A stretch of 49,253 bases of DNA from Acidimicrobiales bacterium (lineage in GTDB: Bacteria; Actinomycetota; Acidimicrobiia; Acidimicrobiales; UBA8592). The stretch is taken from positions 1 through 49,253 of the forward strand of contig JACERY010000013.1 in assembly GCA_013912105.1 (NCBI GenBank), read 5' to 3'. Below are positions 32,579 through 41,830 of the stretch, piece after piece. The notes under the pieces were generated by a model that ran no database searches, was not told the origin of the DNA, and saw nothing but the letters and a program-made list of their open reading frames with translations. The number at the start of each line of letters is the position of its first letter. Position 1 is the first letter of the stretch. Both the position numbers and the translations under genes were made by a program.

Positions 32579-34305
32579 TGAAACAACAGGTTCACAACGA
32601 TACTCAAGAGCACTCTTCCTATTTAATTAAGCCGCTCAATGTCCGGTGGCTAGGAAGAGTGGCATACCGAGATGCATATGCTTTGCAAAATGCGCTGTTC
32701 ACGAACGGCTCAGAGAACCATCTTCTCCTGCTAGAACATCATCATGTTTTTACTTTGGGCGTGAGAGGATCAAAAACAAATATCTTAATTGACCCTAAAA
32801 CTATTGGCGCTGAAGTTATCAAAACTAATCGTGGAGGAGACGTAACCTATCATGGCCCCGGTCAACTGGTTGGGTATCCAATTCTTTCCCTTCCTGGGAA
32901 AAGAGGAGGAGGTATGGCTGATACCGTTTCTTACGTCCATTCCGTGGAAGAACTAATAATAGAAGCGTTAGCTGAAATTGGTCTACCAGGATGTTCTCGC
33001 TTGCGGAAATACCCGGGTGTTTGGGTAGATCATAATACCGATAATCCCAGAAAAATTGCAGCAGTAGGTGTGCGCCTTACTCGAGGTAGATCAATGCATG
33101 GCTTTGCGTTAAATGTTGACCCTGATATGAAATTCTTTGAATCGATAATTCCGTGTGGTATCCGAGATAAGCAAGTTACATCTCTTGCTAAAGAAGATCT
33201 TTCAACCTCTATGGAAGAAGTAACAAATATCATTGCAGAACTCGCAGCCCAAAAATGGGGTGCAGGTGAATCGGAAAGAATGGATGTTGCATGGAACCAC
33301 AGAAAATCAGACCTAAGTGCTTTTACCCGTGGTGAAGGACCGGGTGAAGTTCCAAAGGCACCGCAGCAAAGAACAACCACATCGCAAAACTCAATTCAAA
33401 TAACTAGGAAATCCGAACTAAATAAGGATCTACCTATTGGCCGAAAGCCCGAGTGGATGAAAGTCAAAGCTAATTTGGGTCCTGAATATCGGAAGTTGAA
33501 ACAGACAATGAGGCGCCTTGACTTGACGACAGTCTGTGAAGAAGCCGGTTGCCCTAACATCTTCGAATGCTGGAACCAAGGGACAGCAACTTTTATGGCT
33601 TTAGGAGAACGTTGCACGAGAGCCTGCGGTTTTTGTTTAATAGATACCAGAAAGCCAAGTGAAGTTGACATCGAAGAACCTAAACGCATAGCAGATGCTG
33701 TCAAACGAATGCAGCTTGAATATGCCGTAGTTACCATGGTAGCCCGCGACGACCTTAGCGATGGTGGGGCAAAACACATGTCGAACATTGTTACAACAGT
33801 TCGCGCTCAAAATCCCAAAACTAAAGTAGAACTTCTGATATCTGACCTAAAAGGAAATCCACAAAGTTTAGAAATAGTTTTTGATGCTAGGCCTGACGTT
33901 CTCAATCACAATATTGAGACTGTCCCAAGACTACAAAGGAGAGTGCGACCATCAGCTAGTTATACACGTAGCCTTGCAGTGTTAGCCCAAGCTAAAGAAT
34001 CAAAACTCATTACCAAAACATCTCTGATGGTTGGCTTGGGAGAGACAAAAGAAGAAATTCTAAGAACTCTTAAAGACCTTCGAGAAATAGGAGTGGATAT
34101 CGTGACTATTGGGCAATATTTACGCCCAACGACAAATCATTTACCCATCAGGAAATGGTGGTCTCCGGAAGAGTTCCAGGAATTCCAGCTTCTCGGAGAA
34201 GCGATGGGCATTGCACACGTTGAATCAAGCCCACTGACAAGAAGCAGTTATCATGCTAAGAAATCTCAACAAACTGCTGAGCACAAAGCGCTCACTGATT
34301 TTTGA
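32578..34305 (+). CDS. Fused octanoyltransferase-lipoyl synthase (LipB-LipA)
   Basis: 575 residues in one uninterrupted frame. Residues about 20-225 are LipB: NRGGDVTYHGPGQLVGYP, Lys159 (RKIAAVGVRL) and catalytic Cys193 (PCGIRDKQVTSL). A linker of about 50 residues, rich in Ser/Thr/Gln, follows. Residues about 285-575 are LipA: auxiliary cluster Cys320/Cys325/Cys331 (CEEAGCPNIFEC), radical-SAM cluster Cys346/Cys350/Cys353 (CTRACGFC), and the C-terminal RSSYHA serine. One polypeptide would transfer octanoate to an apo-lipoyl domain and then insert sulfur. Normally these are separate proteins. The start ATG 32578 has no strong RBS. Confidence 0.94.
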   Translation: MKQQVHNDTQEHSSYLIKPLNVRWLGRVAYRDAYALQNALFTNGSENHLLLLEHHHVFTLGVRGSKTNILIDPKTIGAEVIKTNRGGDVTYHGPGQLVGYPILSLPGKRGGGMADTVSYVHSVEELIIEALAEIGLPGCSRLRKYPGVWVDHNTDNPRKIAAVGVRLTRGRSMHGFALNVDPDMKFFESIIPCGIRDKQVTSLAKEDLSTSMEEVTNIIAELAAQKWGAGESERMDVAWNHRKSDLSAFTRGEGPGEVPKAPQQRTTTSQNSIQITRKSELNKDLPIGRKPEWMKVKANLGPEYRKLKQTMRRLDLTTVCEEAGCPNIFECWNQGTATFMALGERCTRACGFCLIDTRKPSEVDIEEPKRIADAVKRMQLEYAVVTMVARDDLSDGGAKHMSNIVTTVRAQNPKTKVELLISDLKGNPQSLEIVFDARPDVLNHNIETVPRLQRRVRPSASYTRSLAVLAQAKESKLITKTSLMVGLGETKEEILRTLKDLREIGVDIVTIGQYLRPTTNHLPIRKWWSPEEFQEFQLLGEAMGIAHVESSPLTRSSYHAKKSQQTAEHKALTDF

Positions 34306-34352
34306 ATATTGATAATATGCCCTGTCCGCACAATTCCATCTAACCTTAGAGT

Positions 34353-35456
34353 ATGTTCAGAGACCGATTAGATAAAGCCCAGAATCTACTGGAGAAAAAT
34401 AATATCGATGCAATGCTGCTTTCAGTAGGTGCTGACCTCCCTTATTTTACCGGATACGAAGCTATGCCATTAGAACGACTAACAATGCTAGTAATTCGAC
34501 CGAACGAAGAGTCAATTCTTGTTATTCCAGAGTTAGAAGCACCAAGGATAAAAGCCGTCCCTGACCTTTTTCAGATCCGCCCATGGCAGGAAACAGAAGA
34601 TCCTGTCCGTATCGTCGTTAATCTACTTAATGGTTTAAAAACTATAGCCATAGGAGATACAACCTGGAGTCGTTTCACGATTGAGATTCTTGAGCATCTT
34701 CCAAATCTTAAATTAACCAAAGCTAGCCATTTAACCAGCGAACTTAGATCGATAAAAGATAATGACGAACTTTCCCGCCTCCAAGAGGCATCAGCAGCTG
34801 TTGATAGAATCGCCGGCAGGTTGCAAACAGGCGGAATAGATCTTGTAGGGAAAACGGAAAAACAAGTTTCTGAAGAGCTTGGAAGGCAGATAATCTTTGA
34901 AGGCCACCATAAGGTAAACTTCGCAATAGTCGCTGCGGGAGAGAATGCTGCAAGTCCTCATCATGAACCTGGCCAGCGAGTAATAAAAAAATCAGAAGTA
35001 ATTCTGTGTGATTTTGGTGGAACGATGATCGGCAATGACGGTATCGGTTATTGTTCCGACGTGACACGTTGTATTTGGACTGGTGAACCTCCCCAAGAGT
35101 TTTTAGAAATGTATCAAGTACTGCAAGAAGCTCAAGCGGAGCAAGTTGCGCTTTGCCTTCCTGGAACCCCTGCAGAAGAGATAGATAGGGTGGGAAGAAA
35201 AATTATCTCAGATAGTGGCTACGGCGACTATTTTATTCATCGAACAGGGCATGGTATCGGCGTTGAAGCTCATGAAGAGCCATATATTGTTGAAGGTAAT
35301 GCTAAACCCCTACAGGTCGGGAATGTATTTAGCATCGAACCAGGAATCTATATCCCGAACAAATGGGGTGCGCGCCTTGAAGATATTGTCGCAGTTACAA
35401 ACGAAGGTCCTAGGCCACTGAATAGAGCGAATCATGACCTTGCCGTAATCTCTTAG
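34353..35456 (+). CDS. M24 family Xaa-Pro peptidase
   Basis: 367 residues. An N-terminal creatinase-like domain (to about residue 125) is followed by the pita-bread peptidase domain. Metal ligands fit with Asp in ILCDFGGTM and YCSDVTRCIW, His in RTGHGIGVEAHEEPYI, Glu in FSIEPGIYIP and Glu in ARLEDIVAV. The enzyme removes N-terminal residues before proline, or related substrates, in the cytoplasm. It is in tandem with lipBA and the membrane protein downstream, 6 bp from it. Confidence 0.93.
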   Translation: MFRDRLDKAQNLLEKNNIDAMLLSVGADLPYFTGYEAMPLERLTMLVIRPNEESILVIPELEAPRIKAVPDLFQIRPWQETEDPVRIVVNLLNGLKTIAIGDTTWSRFTIEILEHLPNLKLTKASHLTSELRSIKDNDELSRLQEASAAVDRIAGRLQTGGIDLVGKTEKQVSEELGRQIIFEGHHKVNFAIVAAGENAASPHHEPGQRVIKKSEVILCDFGGTMIGNDGIGYCSDVTRCIWTGEPPQEFLEMYQVLQEAQAEQVALCLPGTPAEEIDRVGRKIISDSGYGDYFIHRTGHGIGVEAHEEPYIVEGNAKPLQVGNVFSIEPGIYIPNKWGARLEDIVAVTNEGPRPLNRANHDLAVIS

Positions 35457-35462
35457 GAATAG

Positions 35463-36317
35463 ATGATCAATTTCGAGGCATCCACTTTTTTTCTTCAATG
35501 GGCTGTGGGAGGAGGATTTTTTTTGTGGGTCACTTCCCAGCAGAGACTTGTCGGCCTCGGTTATGGCTGGACGAATCGATCTATTTATATATCAATAGCG
35601 GCTATAAGTCTCGTGACGGGACTTTCAACTGGAGCAGTTTGGGTGCGGGAAATCTCAACTCTTCTTTTCTTAGCCGCTATGTTTTTCTCATTAATTGTTT
35701 CTGTCGTGCGCAGAAAAGCTGGAGTGGAAGGGCAGAAGGCGCTCAAAGATTCACGTGCTGAAAGAGTTTCCGAAATGCTCGGGAGAAGTAATTTAAGAGA
35801 AAATAATGATAACGAGTTAAAGGAATATCCACCTATCTTAGATCTGTTAGCCCCATGTTTAGGGTTGATTGGATTAGTCGCAGGATCCATTGATGCCGGA
35901 GGCCCAGTTGCTCTTTCCGTTTCAAGAACTCTTGTAGGTGCAGCCTTCCTTGGAGCGATTTCAAACTCAATGCTACTTGGACATTGGTATTTAGTTCAGC
36001 CAGGTTTATCAAGAGAGCCAATCCATGAACTCGTCAAGTGGACAGGAATTCTATGGGTTCCAGAGCTAGTTTTGCTTTGCATTCCAACTGGCATGTTCTC
36101 TGTTCTCAATGGGACAATTGATGACAACTACAATGGACTTCTAGGTTGGTTCTGGGTTGCTTGTGTTGTAGCCACAATCTCGCTTGTAATAGTAACAAAG
36201 ATGGCTTTACGAGAGAAGGAATATTCTGCTGTGATGGCAGCGACGGGGCTTATGTATCTAGCTATCTTGACTGGTTTCGGAATGGACCTAGTAGCTAGAA
36301 TATTGCTAGACGCTTAA
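35463..36317 (+). CDS. Polytopic membrane protein of unknown function
   Basis: 284 residues, with about eight hydrophobic segments; the first is FFLQWAVGGGFFLWVTS. A polar loop of about 45 residues (around 85-125, KAGVEGQKALKDSRAERVSE) lies after the third. No transporter or enzyme motif is evident. It is 6 bp after the M24 peptidase gene, with AGGAAT before the ATG, so it is likely in the same transcript. The type is seen as an uncharacterised actinobacterial membrane protein. Confidence 0.6.
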   Translation: MINFEASTFFLQWAVGGGFFLWVTSQQRLVGLGYGWTNRSIYISIAAISLVTGLSTGAVWVREISTLLFLAAMFFSLIVSVVRRKAGVEGQKALKDSRAERVSEMLGRSNLRENNDNELKEYPPILDLLAPCLGLIGLVAGSIDAGGPVALSVSRTLVGAAFLGAISNSMLLGHWYLVQPGLSREPIHELVKWTGILWVPELVLLCIPTGMFSVLNGTIDDNYNGLLGWFWVACVVATISLVIVTKMALREKEYSAVMAATGLMYLAILTGFGMDLVARILLDA

Positions 36318-36380
36318 TTTGGTTTTTATAAATGGAATGCAATTTCGCTATGTTTATGAGTTTGAATTGGAGAAAAGGAT

Positions 36381-37175
36381 ATGCAGGAATCTGGAAATCT
36401 AAAAATGAAGAAATCCAGAATAAAGTGGATTTCTATTGGGGTAATTCTACTAATAGCAATTGCTGTCACAGCTTGGGTTTTGTTTTTTAGAGACAATTCT
36501 CCTGCAAGCGTGAATAGCCAAACAGCTGAGAAAGCTCGGCAAGAAGCTTTATCTGAAGTAGAACCAGTAATTGTTGATTCATTAGATGGGACCTGGACGA
36601 TTGACACAGAGATTGGAGTCTTTGATCAGAAATGCCTAACAGAGGTGTGTAACTCTTCATTTGCAGGATTCAGAATAGATGAAGAGCTAGTAGGAATAGG
36701 TGGGAAGACTGTCGTAGGGCGAACCCCCGGGATTCAGTCTCAATTTGCGATAGAAGGGTCCACTATCTTTCTCGCTGGGCAAGAGGGAAATCCTACTATT
36801 GTTGTTGATATGGCTGGTTTAACAACCGATGATGCCGGAAGAAACAATGCAATTAAACGCCAGGCAATTGAAACCGAAAAGTACCCAGAGGCTTACTTCG
36901 ATATTAAACAACCTATAGATTTCAATACAGAATCTGACCTTCAGGCTGGTTTTGAAATTGAGGTAAGGGGTGATCTTACTATCCATGGTGTAACGCGAGA
37001 AGAGCGTATTGTATTGAATGTATCGTTTGATGGAAGTCGGATCCTTGTCTATGGAGAGCTTTCTCCAATCATTTTGGCTGATTATGAAATAGATAAACCT
37101 CGCTCTGCTGTCGTTCTCTCAGTTGAAGGGGAAGCAGTTATGGAATTCCAATTGTATTTTAAGAAGCTTGGATGA
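36381..37175 (+). CDS. YceI-family protein with N-terminal membrane anchor
   Basis: 264 residues. An N-terminal TM anchor (residues about 15-36, WISIGVILLIAIAVTAWVLFF) is followed by a linker and the YceI lipocalin-like domain: DGTWTIDTEIGVFDQ, SSFAGFRIDEEL, NNAIKRQAIETEKYPEAYF, GDLTIHGVTREERI. YceI proteins bind isoprenoid or fatty-acyl lipids between strands. Membrane anchoring suggests action outside the membrane. RBS GGAGAAAAGG precedes the ATG. Confidence 0.9.
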   Translation: MQESGNLKMKKSRIKWISIGVILLIAIAVTAWVLFFRDNSPASVNSQTAEKARQEALSEVEPVIVDSLDGTWTIDTEIGVFDQKCLTEVCNSSFAGFRIDEELVGIGGKTVVGRTPGIQSQFAIEGSTIFLAGQEGNPTIVVDMAGLTTDDAGRNNAIKRQAIETEKYPEAYFDIKQPIDFNTESDLQAGFEIEVRGDLTIHGVTREERIVLNVSFDGSRILVYGELSPIILADYEIDKPRSAVVLSVEGEAVMEFQLYFKKLG

Positions 37176-37257
37176 TTAGAGCTACAAACCAAATGGAAGA
37201 ACTCAATGTAATAATTAAAAGAGATATTGGCTATCTGCATCCGGTATCGTCAAAGAT

Positions 37258-37803
37258 ATGAAAATCTACACGAAAAAAGGCGATGACGGAACAACTGGAC
37301 TGTTCTACGGGGGGAGGGTTCGAAAGGATTCTTTGCTTCCTACTGCATATGGAGAAGTGGACGAAGCACAAGCTGCCATAGGCTCGGCTAGGGCGATCAT
37401 ACAATCTGGAAACGAAATTGATCAATTGTTAATTCAGATTTTAAGAGATTTATGGGTTCTAATGGCTGAGCTAGCTACACTTCCAGAGAATCGTGAGAAA
37501 TTAGAAGCGGGAGCAAGTCTTGTTACCGCAGAAATGGTTATAAGCATTGAAAATGCGATTGATAAATTCTCGGAAAAATTCACAATGCCAGAAGAATTTG
37601 TTGTGCCCGGGCAAAATCAAATGTCTGCTGCATTTGACCTAGCAAGAACTATCGTAAGGCGAGCAGAGCGAGCAGTTCTTCCAGTCGAGTCGGAAGGCTC
37701 ACATGTCTTGCCTTACCTAAATCGGCTTTCAGATTTATTGTGGATACTTGCTCGGTTGCATGAAGAAGACACACTTACCGCAAAGATAAAAACAAAGGAT
37801 TAA
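37258..37803 (+). CDS. Cob(I)alamin adenosyltransferase (PduO type)
   Basis: 181 residues. MKIYTKKGDDGTTGLFYGGRV is the N-terminal ATP-binding motif (TKxGDxGxT), and VPGQNQMSAAFDLARTIVRRAERAV is the C-terminal PduO marker. The enzyme attaches the adenosyl group to Co(I) cobalamin, making coenzyme B12 for methylmalonyl-CoA mutase and similar enzymes. The propionyl-CoA carboxylase-type subunit encoded at 44-46 kb would supply such a pathway. Two bases separate it from the aminopeptidase gene. Confidence 0.95.
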   Translation: MKIYTKKGDDGTTGLFYGGRVRKDSLLPTAYGEVDEAQAAIGSARAIIQSGNEIDQLLIQILRDLWVLMAELATLPENREKLEAGASLVTAEMVISIENAIDKFSEKFTMPEEFVVPGQNQMSAAFDLARTIVRRAERAVLPVESEGSHVLPYLNRLSDLLWILARLHEEDTLTAKIKTKD

Positions 37804-37805
37804 CT

Positions 37806-39242
37806 ATGACTATAGATATTAAACTCGTTACGAAAAAGCCAGCAGCAAGTCAACTGCACGCTATTATCGTTCCCTCAAATCGGATAAATGATTTACCTAA
37901 CGAAATCAACGTAAGTTTCTTGGAGTCACGCCAGTTTGAAGGCGGATCAGGTCAAATAGTGTTCACCCAGTCACTAGACGGACAAGTTGTCCTTCTAGGT
38001 GTCGGTTCTACCGAAGACTTAAATCACCAAAACTATCGTCAAGCAGGGGCAGTATTCTTACGCGAAGTAAAGAATTTTAAGTCAGTTTCAGTGGATTTCG
38101 GTGGTCATTTTAATGATGCTTTAGACCAGCCAAGTGCAACCCAGGCCTTTCTTGAAGGAGCCCTTTTAGGGGCTTATGAATTTACGCAACTTAAATCAAA
38201 ACCTAAAAAATCATCCTTAAAGAAGATAGCAATACTAGGTTCTGGGGCGGGTATGCGCAACGCAATTGAAAAAGCTGAAAGCATTGCTTTCGGAGTTAAT
38301 TTGGCCAGGGATTTAGTTAACCTTCCTGGAGGTGACTTGACCCCAGTGGCATTTGCAAGAAAGGCCAGTCAAATAGCGAAAGAAAAAATGCTTTCAGTTA
38401 AAGTGCTTGATGGACCAGCAATTAAGAAAGCAAAAATGGGGGGTATTCTCGGTGTTAATCGTGGGTCGACCCAGCAACCTCGTTTTGTTCAACTCACTTA
38501 TAAACCTCAAAAATCTTCAGGAAAACACATTGTCCTAGTTGGGAAAGGAGTTACTTTTGACGCTGGCGGTTTGTCAATCAAATCTGCCGTAGGGATGTCA
38601 ACTATGAAATGCGATATGGGGGGAGCAGCAGCTGTTCTCGGTGCTATGTCTGCTTTAAGTTCTGTAGCGCCTTCAGCTAAAGTAACAGGTTTGATACCAC
38701 TAACTGACAATATGCTCGGCGGGGATGCAACCCGACCAGGGGATGTTCTGCGAATTAAAAACGGCAAAACAGTGGAGGTACTTAACACTGATGCTGAAGG
38801 TCGGCTGATACTAGCGGATGCCCTTTCAGTTGCGTCACAAATGAAAGCCGATGCGATAATTGATCTAGCAACATTAACTGGGGCATGTATGGTTGCCCTC
38901 GGAAGCCAATATGCAGGTTTAATGGGGACAGACTCTGGTCTAATCAAAAGAATAGAGGATGCAAGCGGTGAGACCGGTGAAGAAGTCTGGCATCTTCCGC
39001 TCCCGAAGGAGTACCGATCTCAGCTAGATTCTGACGTAGCGGATGTAAAGAATATTGGAAGCAATTGGGGAGGTGCTCTCACTGCAGGATTGTTCCTTAA
39101 AGAATTTGTTTCAGATGAAATACCTTGGGCCCACATAGATATTGCAGGACCAGCATTCGCAGATAGCCCATGGGGAGAGCACCCTAAAGGAGGAACTGGG
39201 TTCGGAGTTCGACTTCTAGTAAACGTTATTGAGAATTTTTAG
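37806..39242 (+). CDS. pepA: Leucyl aminopeptidase (M17)
   Basis: 478 residues. The N-terminal domain carries the variable part, and the catalytic domain has VGKGVTFDAGGLSIK, MKCDMGGAAAVLGAM, the Asp/Glu metal motif NTDAEGRLILADAL, and IDIAGPAF near the C-terminus. It releases N-terminal amino acids as a hexameric di-zinc (or manganese) enzyme. It follows the cobalamin enzyme in tandem. Its last 17 bp overlap the end of the convergent MauE-like gene. Confidence 0.95.
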   Translation: MTIDIKLVTKKPAASQLHAIIVPSNRINDLPNEINVSFLESRQFEGGSGQIVFTQSLDGQVVLLGVGSTEDLNHQNYRQAGAVFLREVKNFKSVSVDFGGHFNDALDQPSATQAFLEGALLGAYEFTQLKSKPKKSSLKKIAILGSGAGMRNAIEKAESIAFGVNLARDLVNLPGGDLTPVAFARKASQIAKEKMLSVKVLDGPAIKKAKMGGILGVNRGSTQQPRFVQLTYKPQKSSGKHIVLVGKGVTFDAGGLSIKSAVGMSTMKCDMGGAAAVLGAMSALSSVAPSAKVTGLIPLTDNMLGGDATRPGDVLRIKNGKTVEVLNTDAEGRLILADALSVASQMKADAIIDLATLTGACMVALGSQYAGLMGTDSGLIKRIEDASGETGEEVWHLPLPKEYRSQLDSDVADVKNIGSNWGGALTAGLFLKEFVSDEIPWAHIDIAGPAFADSPWGEHPKGGTGFGVRLLVNVIENF

Positions 39243-39735
39243 GAATTTTCAGTTTATTTGAAGTAGTAGTTGCAAAGAAGAAACTTAGAACTGCTCCTGT
39301 AAGAATGATAAGGAGATAAAGAATAGCGTTTAACCGTGACGATTTTATTGCCTCAGCCAACCCTCTTGTATCTGTTGAAATAAAACAGATAATAAGAAAA
39401 AATAAATTCATGACTATATGTCGAAGAGAAGTGGGAGCGCTTGAAGTGCCAAAGCATCCACATGGAACCTCATTGGAGCTTCGATACAACCTGTAAGTGA
39501 CTAGAAAAAAAACTGCATACCAACCTCCCATAATGAGAGGAAGAAAAAAGCCTCCTATTACCGTTGCAGACAAAGCTGATACTAATTCGCTAAACCCTAA
39601 AACCCTAACAAACCCAATGGATACTGGGTAACCCAAAAGGCCCCAAGCTTTGCTTGTATGCATAGGCGAAAGCATCTTAGTTATTCCTCCGATAGCTACG
39701 AGTTCGCATCCAATAAAGAAAAAGACTTCAGACAT
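39226..39735 (-). CDS. MauE-like (DoxX/MauE) membrane protein
   Basis: 169 residues with about four TM segments. The pattern VPCGCFGTSSAP in the loop after the third segment, and GGITKMLSPMHTSKAWGLLG at the N-terminus, are typical of MauE-type proteins, which aid disulfide or maturation steps in methylamine dehydrogenase systems and are found widely in actinobacteria without mau genes. No mau cluster is here. The gene overlaps the convergent pepA by 17 bp and is divergent from the sirtuin gene. Confidence 0.82.
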   Translation of the reverse strand: MSEVFFFIGCELVAIGGITKMLSPMHTSKAWGLLGYPVSIGFVRVLGFSELVSALSATVIGGFFLPLIMGGWYAVFFLVTYRLYRSSNEVPCGCFGTSSAPTSLRHIVMNLFFLIICFISTDTRGLAEAIKSSRLNAILYLLIILTGAVLSFFFATTTSNKLKIPKNSQ

Positions 39736-39804
39736 TTCTTTAGACCGCGTTTTTCCTGAAGCAAAGTAATAAACAACTCATACAACGGAGGGTAGCATTC
39801 ATGC

Positions 39805-40569
39805 ATGAATCAAAATAAACAATTTGAAGACCAAATATGTTCTGCGAGAGAAATTCTTGGATCAGCTAATAGAATTGTTGTGTTAAGTGGAGCTGGAGTA
39901 AGCACAGATTCTGGAATTCCGGACTTTCGGGGGCCTAATGGGGTCTGGACAAAAAACCCAGAAGCTGAAAAAGCATCAAACATCCACCATTATGTTAAAT
40001 CTCCTGAAATTCGTAAGAGGAATTGGAAACTCAGAGCATCTGGTGATTTGTGGCCAAATGTTTCTCCTAACAAAGGTCACGAAGCGCTAGCAGGTCTTGG
40101 GAGTAGGCTTCATCTGTTGATAACTCAGAACGTTGATGGACTTCATCAAATGGCAGGAACTCCAACAGAAAAAATAGTTGAAATTCATGGGAATACAAGA
40201 AATGTTGCGTGCTTAAGCTGCGATTATCATGCTCCAATGGAGGAAACTCTTGAAAGGGTTCGTGCCGGAGAAGAGGATCCTAGTTGTCCGAAGTGTAGTG
40301 GAATACTTAAATCGGCGACTATATCTTTCGGGCAATCACTTATAACGGAAGATTTGCTGAGAGCGGAAAATGCAATTCGAGAATGCGACTTACTCCTAGC
40401 GGTTGGTACTTCGTTAACTGTCGGTCCAATAAATAAAGTCGTCCCGTTAGCCCACAGCATATCAACTCCGATAATAATTGTTAATGGTCAAAAAACAGAG
40501 TACGAATACCTAGCTACGCTTGTTTTGCATACGGATATAAGCGAAACCCTTCAAAGGATCTGCTCATAG
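39805..40569 (+). CDS. Sirtuin-type NAD-dependent deacetylase (Sir2)
   Basis: 254 residues. NAD motif GAGVSTDSGIPDFRG; TQNVDGLHQMAG; catalytic His in VEIHGN; zinc cysteines in CLSCDYH and CPKCSG (four Cys in all); and GTSLTVGP. It removes acyl groups from protein lysines using NAD. The gene lies between the divergent MauE gene and the rhodanese-E1 gene, both unrelated in function. Confidence 0.95.
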   Translation: MNQNKQFEDQICSAREILGSANRIVVLSGAGVSTDSGIPDFRGPNGVWTKNPEAEKASNIHHYVKSPEIRKRNWKLRASGDLWPNVSPNKGHEALAGLGSRLHLLITQNVDGLHQMAGTPTEKIVEIHGNTRNVACLSCDYHAPMEETLERVRAGEEDPSCPKCSGILKSATISFGQSLITEDLLRAENAIRECDLLLAVGTSLTVGPINKVVPLAHSISTPIIIVNGQKTEYEYLATLVLHTDISETLQRICS

Positions 40570-40615
40570 TGTGTTCGCATAGTTGGAATCTTGTTCGTTT
40601 AATTTAAACTAGAAC

Positions 40616-41785
40616 ATGGCAAATTTCCGAGAGTTACTCCAAGAAGCAAAAAGTCAAATTAATGAAGTAACCCCTGAAGAAGTAGAAAAACTTCTAACTG
40701 AGGATTGGCTGATACTTGATGTGCGCGAGCCGGATGAAATTAGCCAAGGAGCAATACCAGGTTCAATACACATAGCGCGAGGAAATTTAGAAAGCTCAAT
40801 AGAAGGTCGAATACCTGATAAAAATACCAAAATTGTAGCAATGTGTGCAGGTGGGGCTCGGTCAGCTTTTGCAACACAGAGTCTTCAAATGCTTGATTAT
40901 GGAGAAGTTGTTTCAATGGATGGCGGTTTCAACCGCTGGAAGGATGAGAGTCGATCTTGGGAAATTCCCACTGTGCTTGAATCAAGTATGCGAAATAGGT
41001 ATCAGCGACACTTGCTTCTCCCCGAAGTCGGTGAAGTTGGCCAAATCAAATTGCTTGAATCAAAAATTTTATGCTTAGGAGCAGGAGGTTTAGGTTCACC
41101 TGCGGCTCTGTACCTAGCGGCAGCAGGGGTTGGAACAATAGGCATCGTAGATATGGACGTTGTCGATGAATCTAATCTTCAGCGGCAGATCCTTCACAAT
41201 CAATCAAGGATCGGTGAACCAAAAGTAGAGTCTGCAAAGAAAACTCTCACAGCCCTTAATCAAGATGTAAAAGTAATTACGTATGATCTTCGACTTGACG
41301 CTTCTAACGTTGAGAAAATCATTTCTGACTACGATGTTGTCGTTGATGGGACAGACAATTTTCCGGTTCGTTATATGTTAAATGATGCATCCGTTAAATT
41401 AGGCATTCCTGTAGTCCATGGATCTATTTTTAGATTTGAAGGACAAGTAACTGTGTTCGATCCTAAAAATGGCCCAACATACAGAGATATGGTTCCGGAG
41501 CCACCTCCTCCAGAATTCGCACCTAGTTGCGCAGAGGCTGGTGTTTTAGGAGTCCTCCCTGGAATAGTCGGAAGCCTTCAAGCCCTAGAAGCCTTAAAAC
41601 TAATTCTAGGTTTAGGGGATTCCCTTGTCGGGCGTCTATTAACTTTTGACGCTACTGAAATGACCTTTCGAGAGTTTAAACTTAGGAAAGATCCCGATGT
41701 TGACATCACTTGGGAAAACAGAGACAGGATCCAAGTGACTGAGTTGGAAGGCCAGTGCCAACCGGCCCCGCTAAGGAGCCTTTAG
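40616..41785 (+). CDS. Rhodanese + ThiF/MoeB-type E1 fusion (reversed order)
   Basis: 389 residues. Residues about 17-115 are a rhodanese domain with active-site Cys77 in CAGGAR. Residues about 125-389 are an E1-like adenylyltransferase with GAGGLGSPAA (155 onward), DMDVVDESNLQRQ, DGTDNFPVRYMLND and Cys305 in PSCAEAGVLG. MoeZ-like proteins usually have E1 first and rhodanese last; here the order is reversed. The CxxC pairs that hold zinc in MoeB are absent (GPTYRDMVPEP and KDPDVDITW at their places). The likely role is activating and sulfurating a small ubiquitin-like carrier such as MoaD or ThiS. Confidence 0.9.
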   Translation: MANFRELLQEAKSQINEVTPEEVEKLLTEDWLILDVREPDEISQGAIPGSIHIARGNLESSIEGRIPDKNTKIVAMCAGGARSAFATQSLQMLDYGEVVSMDGGFNRWKDESRSWEIPTVLESSMRNRYQRHLLLPEVGEVGQIKLLESKILCLGAGGLGSPAALYLAAAGVGTIGIVDMDVVDESNLQRQILHNQSRIGEPKVESAKKTLTALNQDVKVITYDLRLDASNVEKIISDYDVVVDGTDNFPVRYMLNDASVKLGIPVVHGSIFRFEGQVTVFDPKNGPTYRDMVPEPPPPEFAPSCAEAGVLGVLPGIVGSLQALEALKLILGLGDSLVGRLLTFDATEMTFREFKLRKDPDVDITWENRDRIQVTELEGQCQPAPLRSL

Positions 41786-41830
41786 TCCGTCGAATTAGAT
41801 ATAGAATTCACATAGATTCTTTTCTAAAAG

